Assembly: GCA_025359045.1 (NCBI GenBank)
Contig: JANYHN010000003.1
Location: 38,778-102,777, forward strand
Reading direction: 5' to 3'
Origin: Hyphomicrobiales bacterium
GTDB taxonomy: Bacteria > Pseudomonadota > Alphaproteobacteria > Rhizobiales > Aestuariivirgaceae
DNA: 64,000 nt
Shown here: piece after piece, positions 1-8,754 of the stretch
Layout of the letters: every line of letters starts with the position of its first letter
Position numbering within the stretch: the first letter of the stretch is position 1
Translations under genes and position numbers: made by a program
Notes under the pieces: generated by a model
The model's database searches: none
Told to the model about the DNA's origin: nothing
Seen by the model: the letters and a program-made list of their open reading frames with translations, nothing else

Positions 1-1
1 A

Positions 2-31
2 CTTGATCAATTTATGAAAGACCATGCCTGA
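2..31 (+). CDS. 3' end of an upstream iol-operon gene (partial)
   Basis: An open frame enters from the left edge and ends with TGA at 29-31; the visible C-terminus is LDQFMKDHA. The stop overlaps the ATG of iolB by one base (TGATG), which points to translational coupling within one operon. Too little is visible to name the protein. Other inositol genes (iolE, iolD or iolC) are likely from context only. Confidence 0.5.
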   Translation, partial: LDQFMKDHA

Positions 32-873
32 TGCATATTCCTCCTTATGATAATAGAAACCAAGCCATCGTTGATGTAGACGATGCCCGTGTGCCGCTTA
101 ATTACTTCAACATTGTAAAACTAAAGCGCGATCAGGTTTTTGAATATCAGATACCAGGCTATGAAACAGCCATTGTGCCTGCCACTGGCACAATTGATAT
201 TTCGGTTGACGGTGAGAATTTCGTGAATATCGGTAATCGCGGAATTGATGTTTGGGATGGAGAACCTGAGGGGGTTTACGCACCTACAGCTTCGAAAGTC
301 CGAATGGTGTGCAGGTCGGACGCTGCTGAAGTGTTTGTAGCTGGCGCTAAGTTTGATCGGGTGCTTTTGCCCTTTGCTGTGCGTGCCGCTGATATTGACA
401 AGATTCAATATGGAAGTGACGACACCAAAACTCACCGCAAGATTAAACATATTTTTGGCACGAAGTATAAGGACCGCGTTGGGCGCTTGTTGGTGTCAGA
501 ATTATTCACTGTTGGTCAGGGCGGCTGGTCGGGGTTTCCACCTCATAAACACGACACCGATCGTCTTCCCCTCGAAACGCGCCATGACGAGACTTATAAT
601 TTTCGTTTCCGTCCGGGTCATGGCTTTGGAATGCAATTGGTGCAGCGCGAGGATGGCAAGGTGGGCGATGCTTATCACATTGTGGATGGTTCAACCATTG
701 TACTCGACAAAGGCTATCATCCTTGCGTGGTTGGGCCAGGATATGAGATGTATTATTTCACCATTCTTGGCGGCCTCACCCAGCGCTCGCTCGTGCAATT
801 TTTCCAACCTGTGCATGCCTATCAGGTGGAGACCATTCCCGGCATTAAAGATATGATCGCGAAATTTAAATGA
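31..873 (+). CDS. iolB: 5-deoxy-glucuronate isomerase IolB
   Basis: Cytoplasmic cupin-type isomerase of myo-inositol catabolism, converting 5-deoxy-D-glucuronate to 5-dehydro-2-deoxy-D-gluconate. The 280-residue length is usual for the family. Diagnostic segments are GWSGFPPHKHD (His172 and His174), ETRHDETYNF just after it, RPGHGFGMQ, and HPCVVGPGYEMYYFTILGG near the C-terminus; the histidines and glutamate are the likely metal ligands of the bicupin fold. The ATG is coupled to the preceding stop (TGATG), and the gene overlaps the next one by four bases (ATGA), so it is an internal gene of an iol operon cut by the window edge. Confidence 0.93.
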   Translation: MHIPPYDNRNQAIVDVDDARVPLNYFNIVKLKRDQVFEYQIPGYETAIVPATGTIDISVDGENFVNIGNRGIDVWDGEPEGVYAPTASKVRMVCRSDAAEVFVAGAKFDRVLLPFAVRAADIDKIQYGSDDTKTHRKIKHIFGTKYKDRVGRLLVSELFTVGQGGWSGFPPHKHDTDRLPLETRHDETYNFRFRPGHGFGMQLVQREDGKVGDAYHIVDGSTIVLDKGYHPCVVGPGYEMYYFTILGGLTQRSLVQFFQPVHAYQVETIPGIKDMIAKFK

Positions 874-1694
874 CCGTTGCCAATCTCGTTGACGTTTTGA
901 ACCCCGCCATTGCTGGCGGTTATGGTGTTGCTGGACTTGTCGTGCTCGGCTGGGAAGATGCGAGGGCTTATGTGGAGGCTGCGGAGGAGTTGGGGGTTCC
1001 TGTTATTTTGCAAGCTGGCCCAGGTTGTCGTAAGCACACGCCTGTTCCAATCATGGGTAAAATGTTTCGGCATTTGGCAGAGCAAGCAAAGGTGCCCGTT
1101 GTGTGTCACATCGATCATGCGTTGACGGTTGAAGAGTGCGCGTTAGGTATCGACAATGGATTTACTTCCGTGATGATTGATGGTTCCGCGCTACCAATTT
1201 CTGAAAATATTGAACTCACTTCGCGCGTTGCTGAAATTGCACATCGCGCGGGCGTTTCAGTTGAGGGTGAAGTTGGTGTTGTTGGTTATATGAGTGGAGC
1301 TTCCTCTGCTCACACGTCACCAGACGAGGCGAGGCGCTTTGACCTTGAAAGTGGGGCTGATGCTTTGGCCATCTCAATCGGCAACGTGCATCTCAATACT
1401 GAGAAAACATCTGGGATTAATTTTGAATCGTTGCGCGCCCTTGAAGCCGTTACGCGGCTGCCCTTAGTGCTGCATGGTGGCAGCGGCATTCCACTCGATG
1501 TTCGCAATATGTTGGCACATGAAACCCGTGTGAAGAAATTTAACATCGGCACTGAGCTGCGCATGGCGTTTGGTTCGTCGCTCAGAAAACACTTGAAAGA
1601 AAACCCGCAAAGCTTTGATCGAAATGAGATTTTGAGCACGACGATTAAAGATATTAAGGCTGAGACCGTGAAGGTGCTGCGTGGCCTGGTTTAG
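870..1694 (+). CDS. iolJ: class II ketose-bisphosphate aldolase, IolJ-like
   Basis: Zinc-dependent class II aldolase, 274 residues. Visible landmarks: HIDH around residues 80-83 (metal and catalytic Asp/His), GEVG near 132, GNVHLN near 173 and LHGGSG near 201 with further metal and phosphate-binding residues. Coupling to iolB (ATGA overlap) suggests it is the 6-phospho-5-dehydro-2-deoxy-D-gluconate aldolase of the inositol pathway, giving dihydroxyacetone phosphate and malonate semialdehyde. The family also contains fructose- and tagatose-bisphosphate aldolases, so the substrate is inferred from position. The stop overlaps the stop of the convergent gene at 1691. Confidence 0.82.
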   Translation: MTVANLVDVLNPAIAGGYGVAGLVVLGWEDARAYVEAAEELGVPVILQAGPGCRKHTPVPIMGKMFRHLAEQAKVPVVCHIDHALTVEECALGIDNGFTSVMIDGSALPISENIELTSRVAEIAHRAGVSVEGEVGVVGYMSGASSAHTSPDEARRFDLESGADALAISIGNVHLNTEKTSGINFESLRALEAVTRLPLVLHGGSGIPLDVRNMLAHETRVKKFNIGTELRMAFGSSLRKHLKENPQSFDRNEILSTTIKDIKAETVKVLRGLV

Positions 1695-2788
1695 ATCCCT
1701 TCAATCATACTCTTCATCTTCGCCGCATCTTTCTCATCCAGCGCTCCAAACTCTAACGCACACGTAAAGCTCTTTCCCGCGTCAATGCTCAACACATTGC
1801 CCTTGGCTTTTTCTGCTTTATAGCCATCAGCCTCCGCCGTTGCTGGTAGATAGATTCCGATTGCATCTTGATTGGCTGTACGAGTGATCCAGCGGACGCC
1901 ACGTGGTAATTCGGTTGGACGGTGACTGATGAAATCAGCGGTGCCATCTGGCAAAGCCTGCATGGAATGCGCCCAACCTTTCGAGTCAGTTTTGAACGTG
2001 AGGCCTATCACCAATTCAGGATCAAACGTTTTGCCGGCGGTCATCTCACGATGCAGTTCAGGGGTTTTCTGAAGTGATTTAATGAAGCTTAGATACTTTG
2101 CCGTTGGGTTGAAAAATTCTGGGAACTTGTCGCGGACATTTACCTTCGATGGATCATCAGATGCGGTGTCGATCAAAATTGATCTATCAATGGGTTTGAA
2201 ATTCACATGGGCCAAATACATCACATCCATTGGTGTAGCTTTGAGGTTTTTGACTTCCAGATGCAAGGCAATGCGACCGTTGTTTTCATTCATTCGAATG
2301 TGGGGCTTAGCTACATAATTATGAGTGAAGGCGACCGTGTGACGATAGCAACCGCTCACTTCAACGAATGCACCATGCTCATCTTCGCCAAACATCAACT
2401 CAGCACTTTGATAAATCGCATTGGGCAGTTCGCCGTGCAATGGATGCGTATCATCCGTCCCCGGATTGCCCATGGCTGTGGCTCCACAATGGAGCAGAAA
2501 GCCACCATAGTTGCTTAGGTAATCGCCAGAATTTACAGGTTCATCAAACATGGAGCGCATGGTCAGGCGGCGGCCATTGAACTTAGCATCCCATATTTGT
2601 TGACCATGAAATGGAAGCAAAATAATTTCGCCTACTGGGTTGGTGATGCGCAGTGCTGCAACACCACTGGCATATCTGAGTGTGGTGATTTTAATCGCGC
2701 CATGTTGGGCCAGCAGTGTTTCAGCACGATTGAATTCTACGGCGTTGAGGTTGATCGTCGTGTTTGATTTCATTTTGCTGGTTTCCAT
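1691..2788 (-). CDS. DUF4432 / aldose 1-epimerase-like protein, last gene of rhamnose operon
   Basis: A galactose-mutarotase-fold protein of about 366 residues resembling the DUF4432 family. The HPLHGELPN segment in the middle and YLAHVNF with a histidine further on fit the active-site histidines of aldose epimerases. It follows rhaK by about five bases and is the last gene of the rha operon, in the place where the R. leguminosarum rha operon carries the small RhaU mutarotase. Anomer interconversion of rhamnose or rhamnulose is therefore a reasonable role, but it is inferred. Start: ATG at 2788 (or 2773, with GGA about ten bases upstream); a longer frame begins with TTG at 2815 inside rhaK. 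Confidence 0.75.
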   Translation of the reverse strand: METSKMKSNTTINLNAVEFNRAETLLAQHGAIKITTLRYASGVAALRITNPVGEIILLPFHGQQIWDAKFNGRRLTMRSMFDEPVNSGDYLSNYGGFLLHCGATAMGNPGTDDTHPLHGELPNAIYQSAELMFGEDEHGAFVEVSGCYRHTVAFTHNYVAKPHIRMNENNGRIALHLEVKNLKATPMDVMYLAHVNFKPIDRSILIDTASDDPSKVNVRDKFPEFFNPTAKYLSFIKSLQKTPELHREMTAGKTFDPELVIGLTFKTDSKGWAHSMQALPDGTADFISHRPTELPRGVRWITRTANQDAIGIYLPATAEADGYKAEKAKGNVLSIDAGKSFTCALEFGALDEKDAAKMKSMIEGI

Positions 2789-2793
2789 TCTGA

Positions 2794-4146
2794 TCAAGCC
2801 AAGAGGGCTTTCCAATTTTCATAGTAAATTTTGAGACCAGATAATTCTGCGGGTTTAACCAAGCTTGCCTCTGGGGCCGCATGTGGTTGATGCCACGTGG
2901 CGAGCATGGCAGCGCCGCGCGCTGTGCCCGCTTGATCTTTGGCGACGTAAAGCTTTTGTGTAGGGCGAAGTGCCGCAATAATCTCACAAAGCAAATGATT
3001 TTGCGCAAAACTACCATCGACAATCAAATCGCCCTGCTCAACTTCCAAATTATCAAGCGTTATAGTGCACATCATCGCTGCATAAAGCGTTGCCAGGCTG
3101 GTGCGTTGCTCGGGCCTGATATTTCCAATGATCTTGCCCTTACGTGTAGCATAGGGGCCGCCATTGATGCTGAAAGAAGGCAAGGCAAAAACTCTCGAAT
3201 CTATGAAGTGCCTTATGTCATCGATGTTTTCAGCAGACGCACAATCCCCAGCAATCGTTGCAAACTCGCGCCCACCCATAAATTTTGCCGTCGCTAATGG
3301 TCTGCCTTCCGCGTCTATGTTGCCCAACATATCCATGTTTGGCTTCAGACTTGTCAATGCATGACCAACAGCCATAACGACGACCCACGTTCCCGTCGAT
3401 AGGACAGTGAAAGGGGCTTTGCGCGAGGCGAGGTAAGGTAACAAGGCCGCATTTGAGTCGTGAATGCCACAGAGAATTTTTATGTTTGGTTCAACACCCA
3501 GATCATTTGCGGCTTTCGCGCTGATCATTCCCATTTCAGTCCAAGGTGATTTTATAGGCGCAATGAGTTTGTCAAAACCCAGCGTTTCTGCAAGTTTTGC
3601 AGGTTTGCCAAGGGCAGGCAACCATAAATCTGTGTGTGCACCCATTGAGCAAATATCAAAGACAAATTGACCGCAAAGTCGCCAGACCCAATATTGTGGA
3701 TAGCCCACGATTTTCGTGACTTGCGCAAACTCTTCGCTCAAATTCCATTTTTGCCACGCGAGTTGCCTTCCAACATTTAGCCCCGCTGGCATGCTGGGCG
3801 AATACGTTTTGTTGAATGCATCGCGCAGTGGTTCATATCGCTGGTTGATGTCCTCGGCGTTCGTGAATTCATAATCCATGATCGGCAAAACCAATCCCTG
3901 TTCATTCATCACAGCACCAGATGCGCCATGCGTTGTCGGAATAAGGGTCTTGATTTTAAAATTTCTCGTCGCTTCCCTTAGCGATGCACCCAAAAAATTC
4001 CAAATCTTTTCCACGTCGACATGCGGATAAGGCGGGCCCTCTAAGGAGGCATTTGGCATTTGGCGCTCGAACAATAAAATACCATCATCGTCAAACACCA
4101 CAAACTTAAGATTTGTCTTGCCGACATCGAGAACTGCAATGCTCAT
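2794..4146 (-). CDS. rhaK: L-rhamnulose/rhamnose kinase, FGGY family
   Basis: FGGY-family sugar kinase of about 450 residues that phosphorylates the sugar entering through RhaSTPQ. The N-terminal phosphate loop LDVGKTN lies a few residues from the start; STGTW and the C-terminal DGSFAQNHLL and GTARGAAMLA blocks are the ATP-binding parts. GIHDSNAA supplies the catalytic-type aspartate. In R. leguminosarum the equivalent RhaK is also needed for transporter activity, which is known for that protein and not shown here. ATG 4146, four bases after the rhaQ stop, puts the phosphate loop in its usual place; a GTG at 4164 would add six residues and overlap rhaQ. Confidence 0.88.
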   Translation of the reverse strand: MSIAVLDVGKTNLKFVVFDDDGILLFERQMPNASLEGPPYPHVDVEKIWNFLGASLREATRNFKIKTLIPTTHGASGAVMNEQGLVLPIMDYEFTNAEDINQRYEPLRDAFNKTYSPSMPAGLNVGRQLAWQKWNLSEEFAQVTKIVGYPQYWVWRLCGQFVFDICSMGAHTDLWLPALGKPAKLAETLGFDKLIAPIKSPWTEMGMISAKAANDLGVEPNIKILCGIHDSNAALLPYLASRKAPFTVLSTGTWVVVMAVGHALTSLKPNMDMLGNIDAEGRPLATAKFMGGREFATIAGDCASAENIDDIRHFIDSRVFALPSFSINGGPYATRKGKIIGNIRPEQRTSLATLYAAMMCTITLDNLEVEQGDLIVDGSFAQNHLLCEIIAALRPTQKLYVAKDQAGTARGAAMLATWHQPHAAPEASLVKPAELSGLKIYYENWKALLA

Positions 4147-4150
4147 CCTG

Positions 4151-5149
4151 TTATGTTCGTCCACGCCATTTTGCGGTCATGATAGGAATTGCAATGGAGA
4201 TGATCAACAGCAAACCGATCAAGATGGCAATTTCAATGCCGGGAATATTGACGAGCGATAGACCGAAAATTGTGAGGCCTAGTATGAATACGGAGAGGAC
4301 GAGGCCCAAAATGGTTCCGGTTCCACCCGCAATTGAAATGCCACCGAGGATCACCATCGTAACGATTTCAAGTTCCCAACCCAGTGCAATATTGGGGCGG
4401 GTAGATCCAATGCGACCAGTGAGCAATACGGCCGCAAGACCTGCCATCAATCCCGTCATGACAAAAAGCCAAAAGCGGGTGTTTTCAACTTTGATCCCCG
4501 AAAAACGCGCCGCCGTCGGGTTGTGACCAATGGCAAATATTTGCCTCCCAATCACCGTGCGGTGCAACACAAATGCAAAGATGCAGGCCAAAATTAAAAA
4601 TATTGCGAAAGAATTTGGAATAGGAACGCCGGGCCAGATGTAGCCTTGGCCGAAAGATGTGAGTGCACTTGGATATTTGGTGAGTGCTTGATCACCCAAA
4701 ACCACCTGCGCTATTCCGCGAAACAACGACATCGTGCCGATTGTTACCACAATGGAAGGTAACCGGAACTTGGTTACCAATGCGCCATTTACCGCTCCCG
4801 CCGTTGCGCCGACAGCTAAGCCCGCAAACACCAGTATCGGAGTGCCAAATCCCATTTGTGAAAGCAGGCCCATAACAAGGGAGCAAACGGCAATGTTTGC
4901 CGCAACTGAAAGATCAATCTCACGTGTGATAATAAGCAAAGCCATAGCCAATGCGATGATGGCCTTTTCAGAAAAATTGAACGTGGCGTCGGAGAGATTG
5001 TAAATATCTAGAAAATAAGGGGAGATTGCCGTGTTGATGACAATCACGGCGACGAGCAACATCACCAAAATGCTTTCCCATCGCAGCAGATAAGAAGCCA
5101 GGTTAAATGGAGCCCTATCTAAAACATGGTAACGCTGCATATCGCTCAT
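4151..5149 (-). CDS. rhaQ: rhamnose ABC transporter permease RhaQ
   Basis: Inner-membrane permease of the ribose/rhamnose class (CUT2), 332 residues, with about nine or ten hydrophobic helices. REIDLSVAANIA and GHNPTAARFSGI are the recurrent CUT2 permease motifs, the second probably contacting the ATPase. It overlaps rhaP by four bases (ATGA). It pairs with RhaP as a heterodimeric channel energised by RhaT and fed by RhaS. The specificity is taken from the operon, not from the permease sequence. Confidence 0.9.
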   Translation of the reverse strand: MSDMQRYHVLDRAPFNLASYLLRWESILVMLLVAVIVINTAISPYFLDIYNLSDATFNFSEKAIIALAMALLIITREIDLSVAANIAVCSLVMGLLSQMGFGTPILVFAGLAVGATAGAVNGALVTKFRLPSIVVTIGTMSLFRGIAQVVLGDQALTKYPSALTSFGQGYIWPGVPIPNSFAIFLILACIFAFVLHRTVIGRQIFAIGHNPTAARFSGIKVENTRFWLFVMTGLMAGLAAVLLTGRIGSTRPNIALGWELEIVTMVILGGISIAGGTGTILGLVLSVFILGLTIFGLSLVNIPGIEIAILIGLLLIISIAIPIMTAKWRGRT

Positions 5150-6135
5150 GCTTTGCGCTCCAATTTGCGGGCGCTGGCCAATATCAATTTTCCGATTGGG
5201 CGTTCTGACCGTGCGTTGACGATTACAGCTGCCAATATAACAAATCCAGAAATCAGCATTTGCCAGAAGGGTGATACATTGATGACGGGAAGCGCGTTTA
5301 CGATCACCCCTAAGAATAATGCACCCAGTAATGCGCCCGAAACAGTGCCGATGCCGCCAGCGATTGACACGCCACCAATTACACAGGCTGCGATGATGGT
5401 GAGTTCGTAGCCTTGTGCATTATCAACGAAAGCGATGCCATAGCGTGCCACCCAGAGATAACCGCAGAGGCCAGCCACGGCACCTGCGATGGTATAAACA
5501 ATAAATTGTTGGCGCGGAATGTTGATGCCGCAATAGCGTGCAGCTGTGGGATTGCCGCCGATGGCATAAAGGCCACGTCCAAATTGCGTTTGTCGGTAAA
5601 GTATCCAGTATGCGGCTATCACCAAGCCAGCGATCCAAATCAAACTTGGAACACCGAGCAAATTTGCATGCGGAAAAGATAGGAAAGCTTCACTCATATC
5701 TTTGGAGGTCAGCCATTCGCCACCTGCCAACAAAAAGATCAGTCCACGGAAGATCGCCAACGTGCCGAGGGTCACCACGATTGGTGGAATACCGACAAAT
5801 GCGACCAAGGCTCCGTTAACGCTGCCGAGTGCTGCGCCAATCACAATAGCAAGTAAGATGATCAATCCCAGCGGAACCCCGGGCATGGCGCGCGAAACCA
5901 ACGCAACTGCCATGCCCGTTAACGCAAGATTGGCCGCGAGAGAAAGATCAATGCCGCGTGTGAGGATTATAGCCATTTGCGCAAGCGTCAACATAAACAG
6001 GAAACATGTGTCGGTGATCACATTCACCAAGCTTGCACCTGTGAGAAAGACAGGTGCACGAATACCAACTGCTAACACGATTGCGGCCACGATGACTGCG
6101 AGGAGGACTTCACGATTCTTTGCCAGTGCTTTCAA
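5146..6135 (-). CDS. rhaP: rhamnose ABC transporter permease RhaP
   Basis: Second CUT2 permease, 329 residues, mostly hydrophobic, with TRGIDLSLAANLALTGMA near residue 60 and GGNPTAARYCGI near residue 190, the same motifs as in RhaQ. The start overlaps the rhaT stop by four bases, so rhaT, rhaP and rhaQ are translationally coupled in transporter order. Cytoplasmic-membrane location is clear from composition; the rhamnose substrate is inferred from the linked rhaS, rhaK, rhaD and rhaI. Confidence 0.9.
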   Translation of the reverse strand: MKALAKNREVLLAVIVAAIVLAVGIRAPVFLTGASLVNVITDTCFLFMLTLAQMAIILTRGIDLSLAANLALTGMAVALVSRAMPGVPLGLIILLAIVIGAALGSVNGALVAFVGIPPIVVTLGTLAIFRGLIFLLAGGEWLTSKDMSEAFLSFPHANLLGVPSLIWIAGLVIAAYWILYRQTQFGRGLYAIGGNPTAARYCGINIPRQQFIVYTIAGAVAGLCGYLWVARYGIAFVDNAQGYELTIIAACVIGGVSIAGGIGTVSGALLGALFLGVIVNALPVINVSPFWQMLISGFVILAAVIVNARSERPIGKLILASARKLERKA

Positions 6136-7631
6136 TGCGCACCTCCAGAAGCCGCATTCACTATTGCTTCCGGTGAAATTTCCGCGCCTGAAAAGCGCTT
6201 GATAAACTTTCCTTCATGCATAACCTGAATTGAATCCGACATGCCGATGACTTCCGGCAATTCGCTTGAAACTAGAATGATGGCTAGCCCCTCACCTGCA
6301 AGCTCGCCAATGAATTCATGCACGGCGGCCTTAGAGCCAATGTCGATGCCCTTTGTGGGTTCATCGAGGATAAGAATTTTTGGTTTGGTTGCCAACCATT
6401 TTGCAATGACTACTTTTTGCTGATTGCCGCCTGAAAGTTCGTTGAGGCGCTGTTCCCAACTCGACGCCTTGACCGAAAGACGCGCTCCAAATTTTCGCGT
6501 TGTCGCAAGTTCACTAGAATATGAAATTACATTGCGACCGGCATGATGAGCAATGCTGGGTAATGTGATGTTTTCACGAATTCCAAATGGTTGGAATGTG
6601 CCTTGCACTTGGCGATCTTCGGGAACATAGGCGATGCCAGCAGTGATTGCATCTGACGGACTTTCGATTTTAACAATATTGCCGTTCACTTTCACGGTGC
6701 CACGCCCTGCTTTGCTGATGCCGAACAAAGCTTGCATCAATTCAGAGCGCCCCGCACCAACCAAACCATAGAACCCCAATATTTCGCCTTGGCGTAAATC
6801 AAAAGATGCGCCGTCAAATTCTGTGGCGTTGGAAAGATCATCAACTTCGAGAATAGTTTTACCGATGCTCACATTGTGTTTTGGGAAAACTTGATCAATC
6901 GAGCGACCAACCATTAGCTTGACAAGCTGCGCTTGGGTTACATCTTTAATAGCCCCCTCGCCCACATATTCGCCATCGCGCAAGCACGTCCATCGATCAG
7001 CGATCTTGAAGATTTCATCGAACTTATGGCTGATGAAAATAATAGCACAACCTTGCGATTTCAGCTGGTTGATGATGTCAAATAGATCATCAATTTCACG
7101 GCCTGACAAGGCCGCAGTCGGTTCGTCCATAATGATGATGCGCGCATTGTGGCTGAGCGCACGAGCAATTTCCACCATATGCTTTTGCGCGACGCCCAAG
7201 GTTTTCAAAATCGTGTCGCTGGAAAATTCGGCTTCAATGCGTTTCAGCAATTCCGCCGATTTAGAATGTAAGAGGGACCAGTCAACGAGGCCAAATTTCT
7301 TCCGCGGCATATGCCCCATGAAAATATTTTCAGCCACTGAGAGCTCATCAAACATCACAGTTTCTTGGTGGATGGCTGCGATCCCAGAGCCCCAAGAGTC
7401 CGTCGGCTTGTTAAAATGCTGCGGCTTACCGTCAATTAAAATTTCGCCAGCATCGGGCCGGTAAATACCAGTGAGAATTTTTACAAGAGTGGACTTTCCG
7501 GCACCGTTTTCACCAAGCAAAGCTGTTACTTCGCCACTGTGCAAAGTTAATTTTGCATCATGCAAAGCGCGCACGCCGGGGAAACTTTTAGAAACGCCGG
7601 AAAGAACGAGAATGGGAAGCTGTGAATTCAT
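6132..7631 (-). CDS. rhaT: rhamnose ABC transporter ATPase RhaT (two-domain)
   Basis: A 499-residue sugar-importer ATPase with two fused ATP-binding halves. The first half has Walker [10 protein letters not shown] near residue 40 and Walker B IIIMDEPTAALS. The second half has the degenerate Walker A GLVGAGRSE, the LSGGNQQKV signature and ILILDEPTKGID, the layout normal for CUT2 importers. The name follows the R. leguminosarum rhaRSTPQUK operon; it is unrelated to the E. coli RhaT symporter. A stem-loop lies directly upstream and holds the only Shine-Dalgarno-like GAGGG. Confidence 0.92.
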   Translation of the reverse strand: MNSQLPILVLSGVSKSFPGVRALHDAKLTLHSGEVTALLGENGAGKSTLVKILTGIYRPDAGEILIDGKPQHFNKPTDSWGSGIAAIHQETVMFDELSVAENIFMGHMPRKKFGLVDWSLLHSKSAELLKRIEAEFSSDTILKTLGVAQKHMVEIARALSHNARIIIMDEPTAALSGREIDDLFDIINQLKSQGCAIIFISHKFDEIFKIADRWTCLRDGEYVGEGAIKDVTQAQLVKLMVGRSIDQVFPKHNVSIGKTILEVDDLSNATEFDGASFDLRQGEILGFYGLVGAGRSELMQALFGISKAGRGTVKVNGNIVKIESPSDAITAGIAYVPEDRQVQGTFQPFGIRENITLPSIAHHAGRNVISYSSELATTRKFGARLSVKASSWEQRLNELSGGNQQKVVIAKWLATKPKILILDEPTKGIDIGSKAAVHEFIGELAGEGLAIILVSSELPEVIGMSDSIQVMHEGKFIKRFSGAEISPEAIVNAASGGAH

Positions 7632-7643
7632 GATAAAAAGCGA

Positions 7644-7669
7644 CCCTCATTTCAGGAGGAAAATGAGGG
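7644..7669 (-). promoter_or_regulatory. stem-loop between rhaS and rhaT covering the rhaT ribosome-binding site
   Basis: Perfect nine-base arms ccctcattt (7644-7652) and aaatgaggg (7661-7669) surround an eight-base loop. On the minus strand the second arm carries GAGGG, 12 bases before the rhaT ATG, and a run of five T lies between stem and start. It could act as a weak terminator or 3' stabiliser for rhaS mRNA and reduce rhaT translation, giving more binding protein than ATPase. Confidence 0.6.
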
Positions 7670-7679
7670 CCGCAAATTC

Positions 7680-8693
7680 TTAGAATATTTTTGAAAATTG
7701 TTCGATGTTGGATTTATCGAAAGTGAATGGATCTGCCATGGCGGCTTGACCATCATCGCCAATTTTAATGTCGCCCATGCGGCCAACATGGATGGTTGAA
7801 CCGGGCTTGCCATCGGCCTTGCCAGATTGGATCATGGCGGCGATCATCACTGCTGAATAGCCAAGATCAATGGGGTTCCAGATGGCAAATGTATCTGTCG
7901 CACCAGCTAAAACTGCACCCTTCATTTCTGAAGGAAGGCCGAGGCCTGATACAAACACTTTGCCAACCAAGCCAGCATCAACCACAGCCTTGGCTGCAGC
8001 AACAATACCCACTGATGTAGGCGCAATGATGCCTTTCAGATTTGGATTGGCTTTCAGCAAGCCTTGGGTTTCGCGGTAGGATTTATCGGCTTGGTCATCG
8101 CCATATACTGTCGATACCAATTTCATTTTTGCGTATTCTGGCTTGGCCCATTCCTTCTTCATTTCTTCGATCCAGATATTCTGGTTGGTGGCCTGCGCTG
8201 TGGCTGACAAAATGGCAACTTCGCCTTCATTCTTCAAAGTCTTGGCCATCATCTGTACGCATTTTGCGCCGATCAGGGCGTTGTTTGATGGATTGAGATG
8301 CATGATGCGGCCATCTTTGCCGACACCTGAGTCAAATGAGATCACCTTAATGCCGCGTTCCATGGCCTTTTTGCACACAGGCACCAATGCATCTTGGTCA
8401 TTGGCAGAAATGGCGATGGCGTCAACTTTCTGTGCGATCAGTGAATCAATCACAGCAATTTGTTCTTCAGCAGTTGTTTTGGTCGGGCCAGTATAGATCA
8501 AATCGATGTTACCCAACTCTTTTGCGGCTTCCATACCCCCATCACGGCAGGCGTCGAAAAAGCCAATGCCCAATGCTTTAACAACAAGCGCGATGCGCAC
8601 TTTATCTGCGGCGAATACAGGTGTTGCAACAGCCATAGATGCCGCTGATGCGCCCATCAATGTTAGAACGGAACGACGTGAAATTTGCTTCAT
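7680..8693 (-). CDS. rhaS: rhamnose-binding periplasmic protein RhaS
   Basis: Periplasmic-binding-protein type 1 family (CUT2), 337 residues. The N-terminus MKQISRRSVLTLMG is a twin-arginine-type signal peptide with cleavage near ATPVFAA. The mature part begins DKVRIALVVKALG and has the usual two-lobe pattern (AIDSLIAQKVDAIAISAND in lobe one, KGIIAPTSVGIVAAAK in lobe two). GGAGG sits just before the ATG. It is the extracytoplasmic receptor of RhaTPQ. The name here means a binding protein, not the E. coli AraC regulator RhaS. Confidence 0.88.
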   Translation of the reverse strand: MKQISRRSVLTLMGASAASMAVATPVFAADKVRIALVVKALGIGFFDACRDGGMEAAKELGNIDLIYTGPTKTTAEEQIAVIDSLIAQKVDAIAISANDQDALVPVCKKAMERGIKVISFDSGVGKDGRIMHLNPSNNALIGAKCVQMMAKTLKNEGEVAILSATAQATNQNIWIEEMKKEWAKPEYAKMKLVSTVYGDDQADKSYRETQGLLKANPNLKGIIAPTSVGIVAAAKAVVDAGLVGKVFVSGLGLPSEMKGAVLAGATDTFAIWNPIDLGYSAVMIAAMIQSGKADGKPGSTIHVGRMGDIKIGDDGQAAMADPFTFDKSNIEQFSKIF

Positions 8694-8754
8694 AACTTCC
8701 TCCCAATTTGCTCGCTTGATTGCGAGATATTATCGTTATCAGATGTTCGCGGCG

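Noticed and set aside
353..856. 167-residue open frame overlapping iolB in another frame
   Set aside because: Lies wholly inside iolB, which has clear family motifs; composition looks like a frame-shifted shadow.
6919..7464. 181-residue open frame antisense to rhaT
   Set aside because: Opposite a conserved ATPase gene with no ribosome-binding site or recognisable domain.
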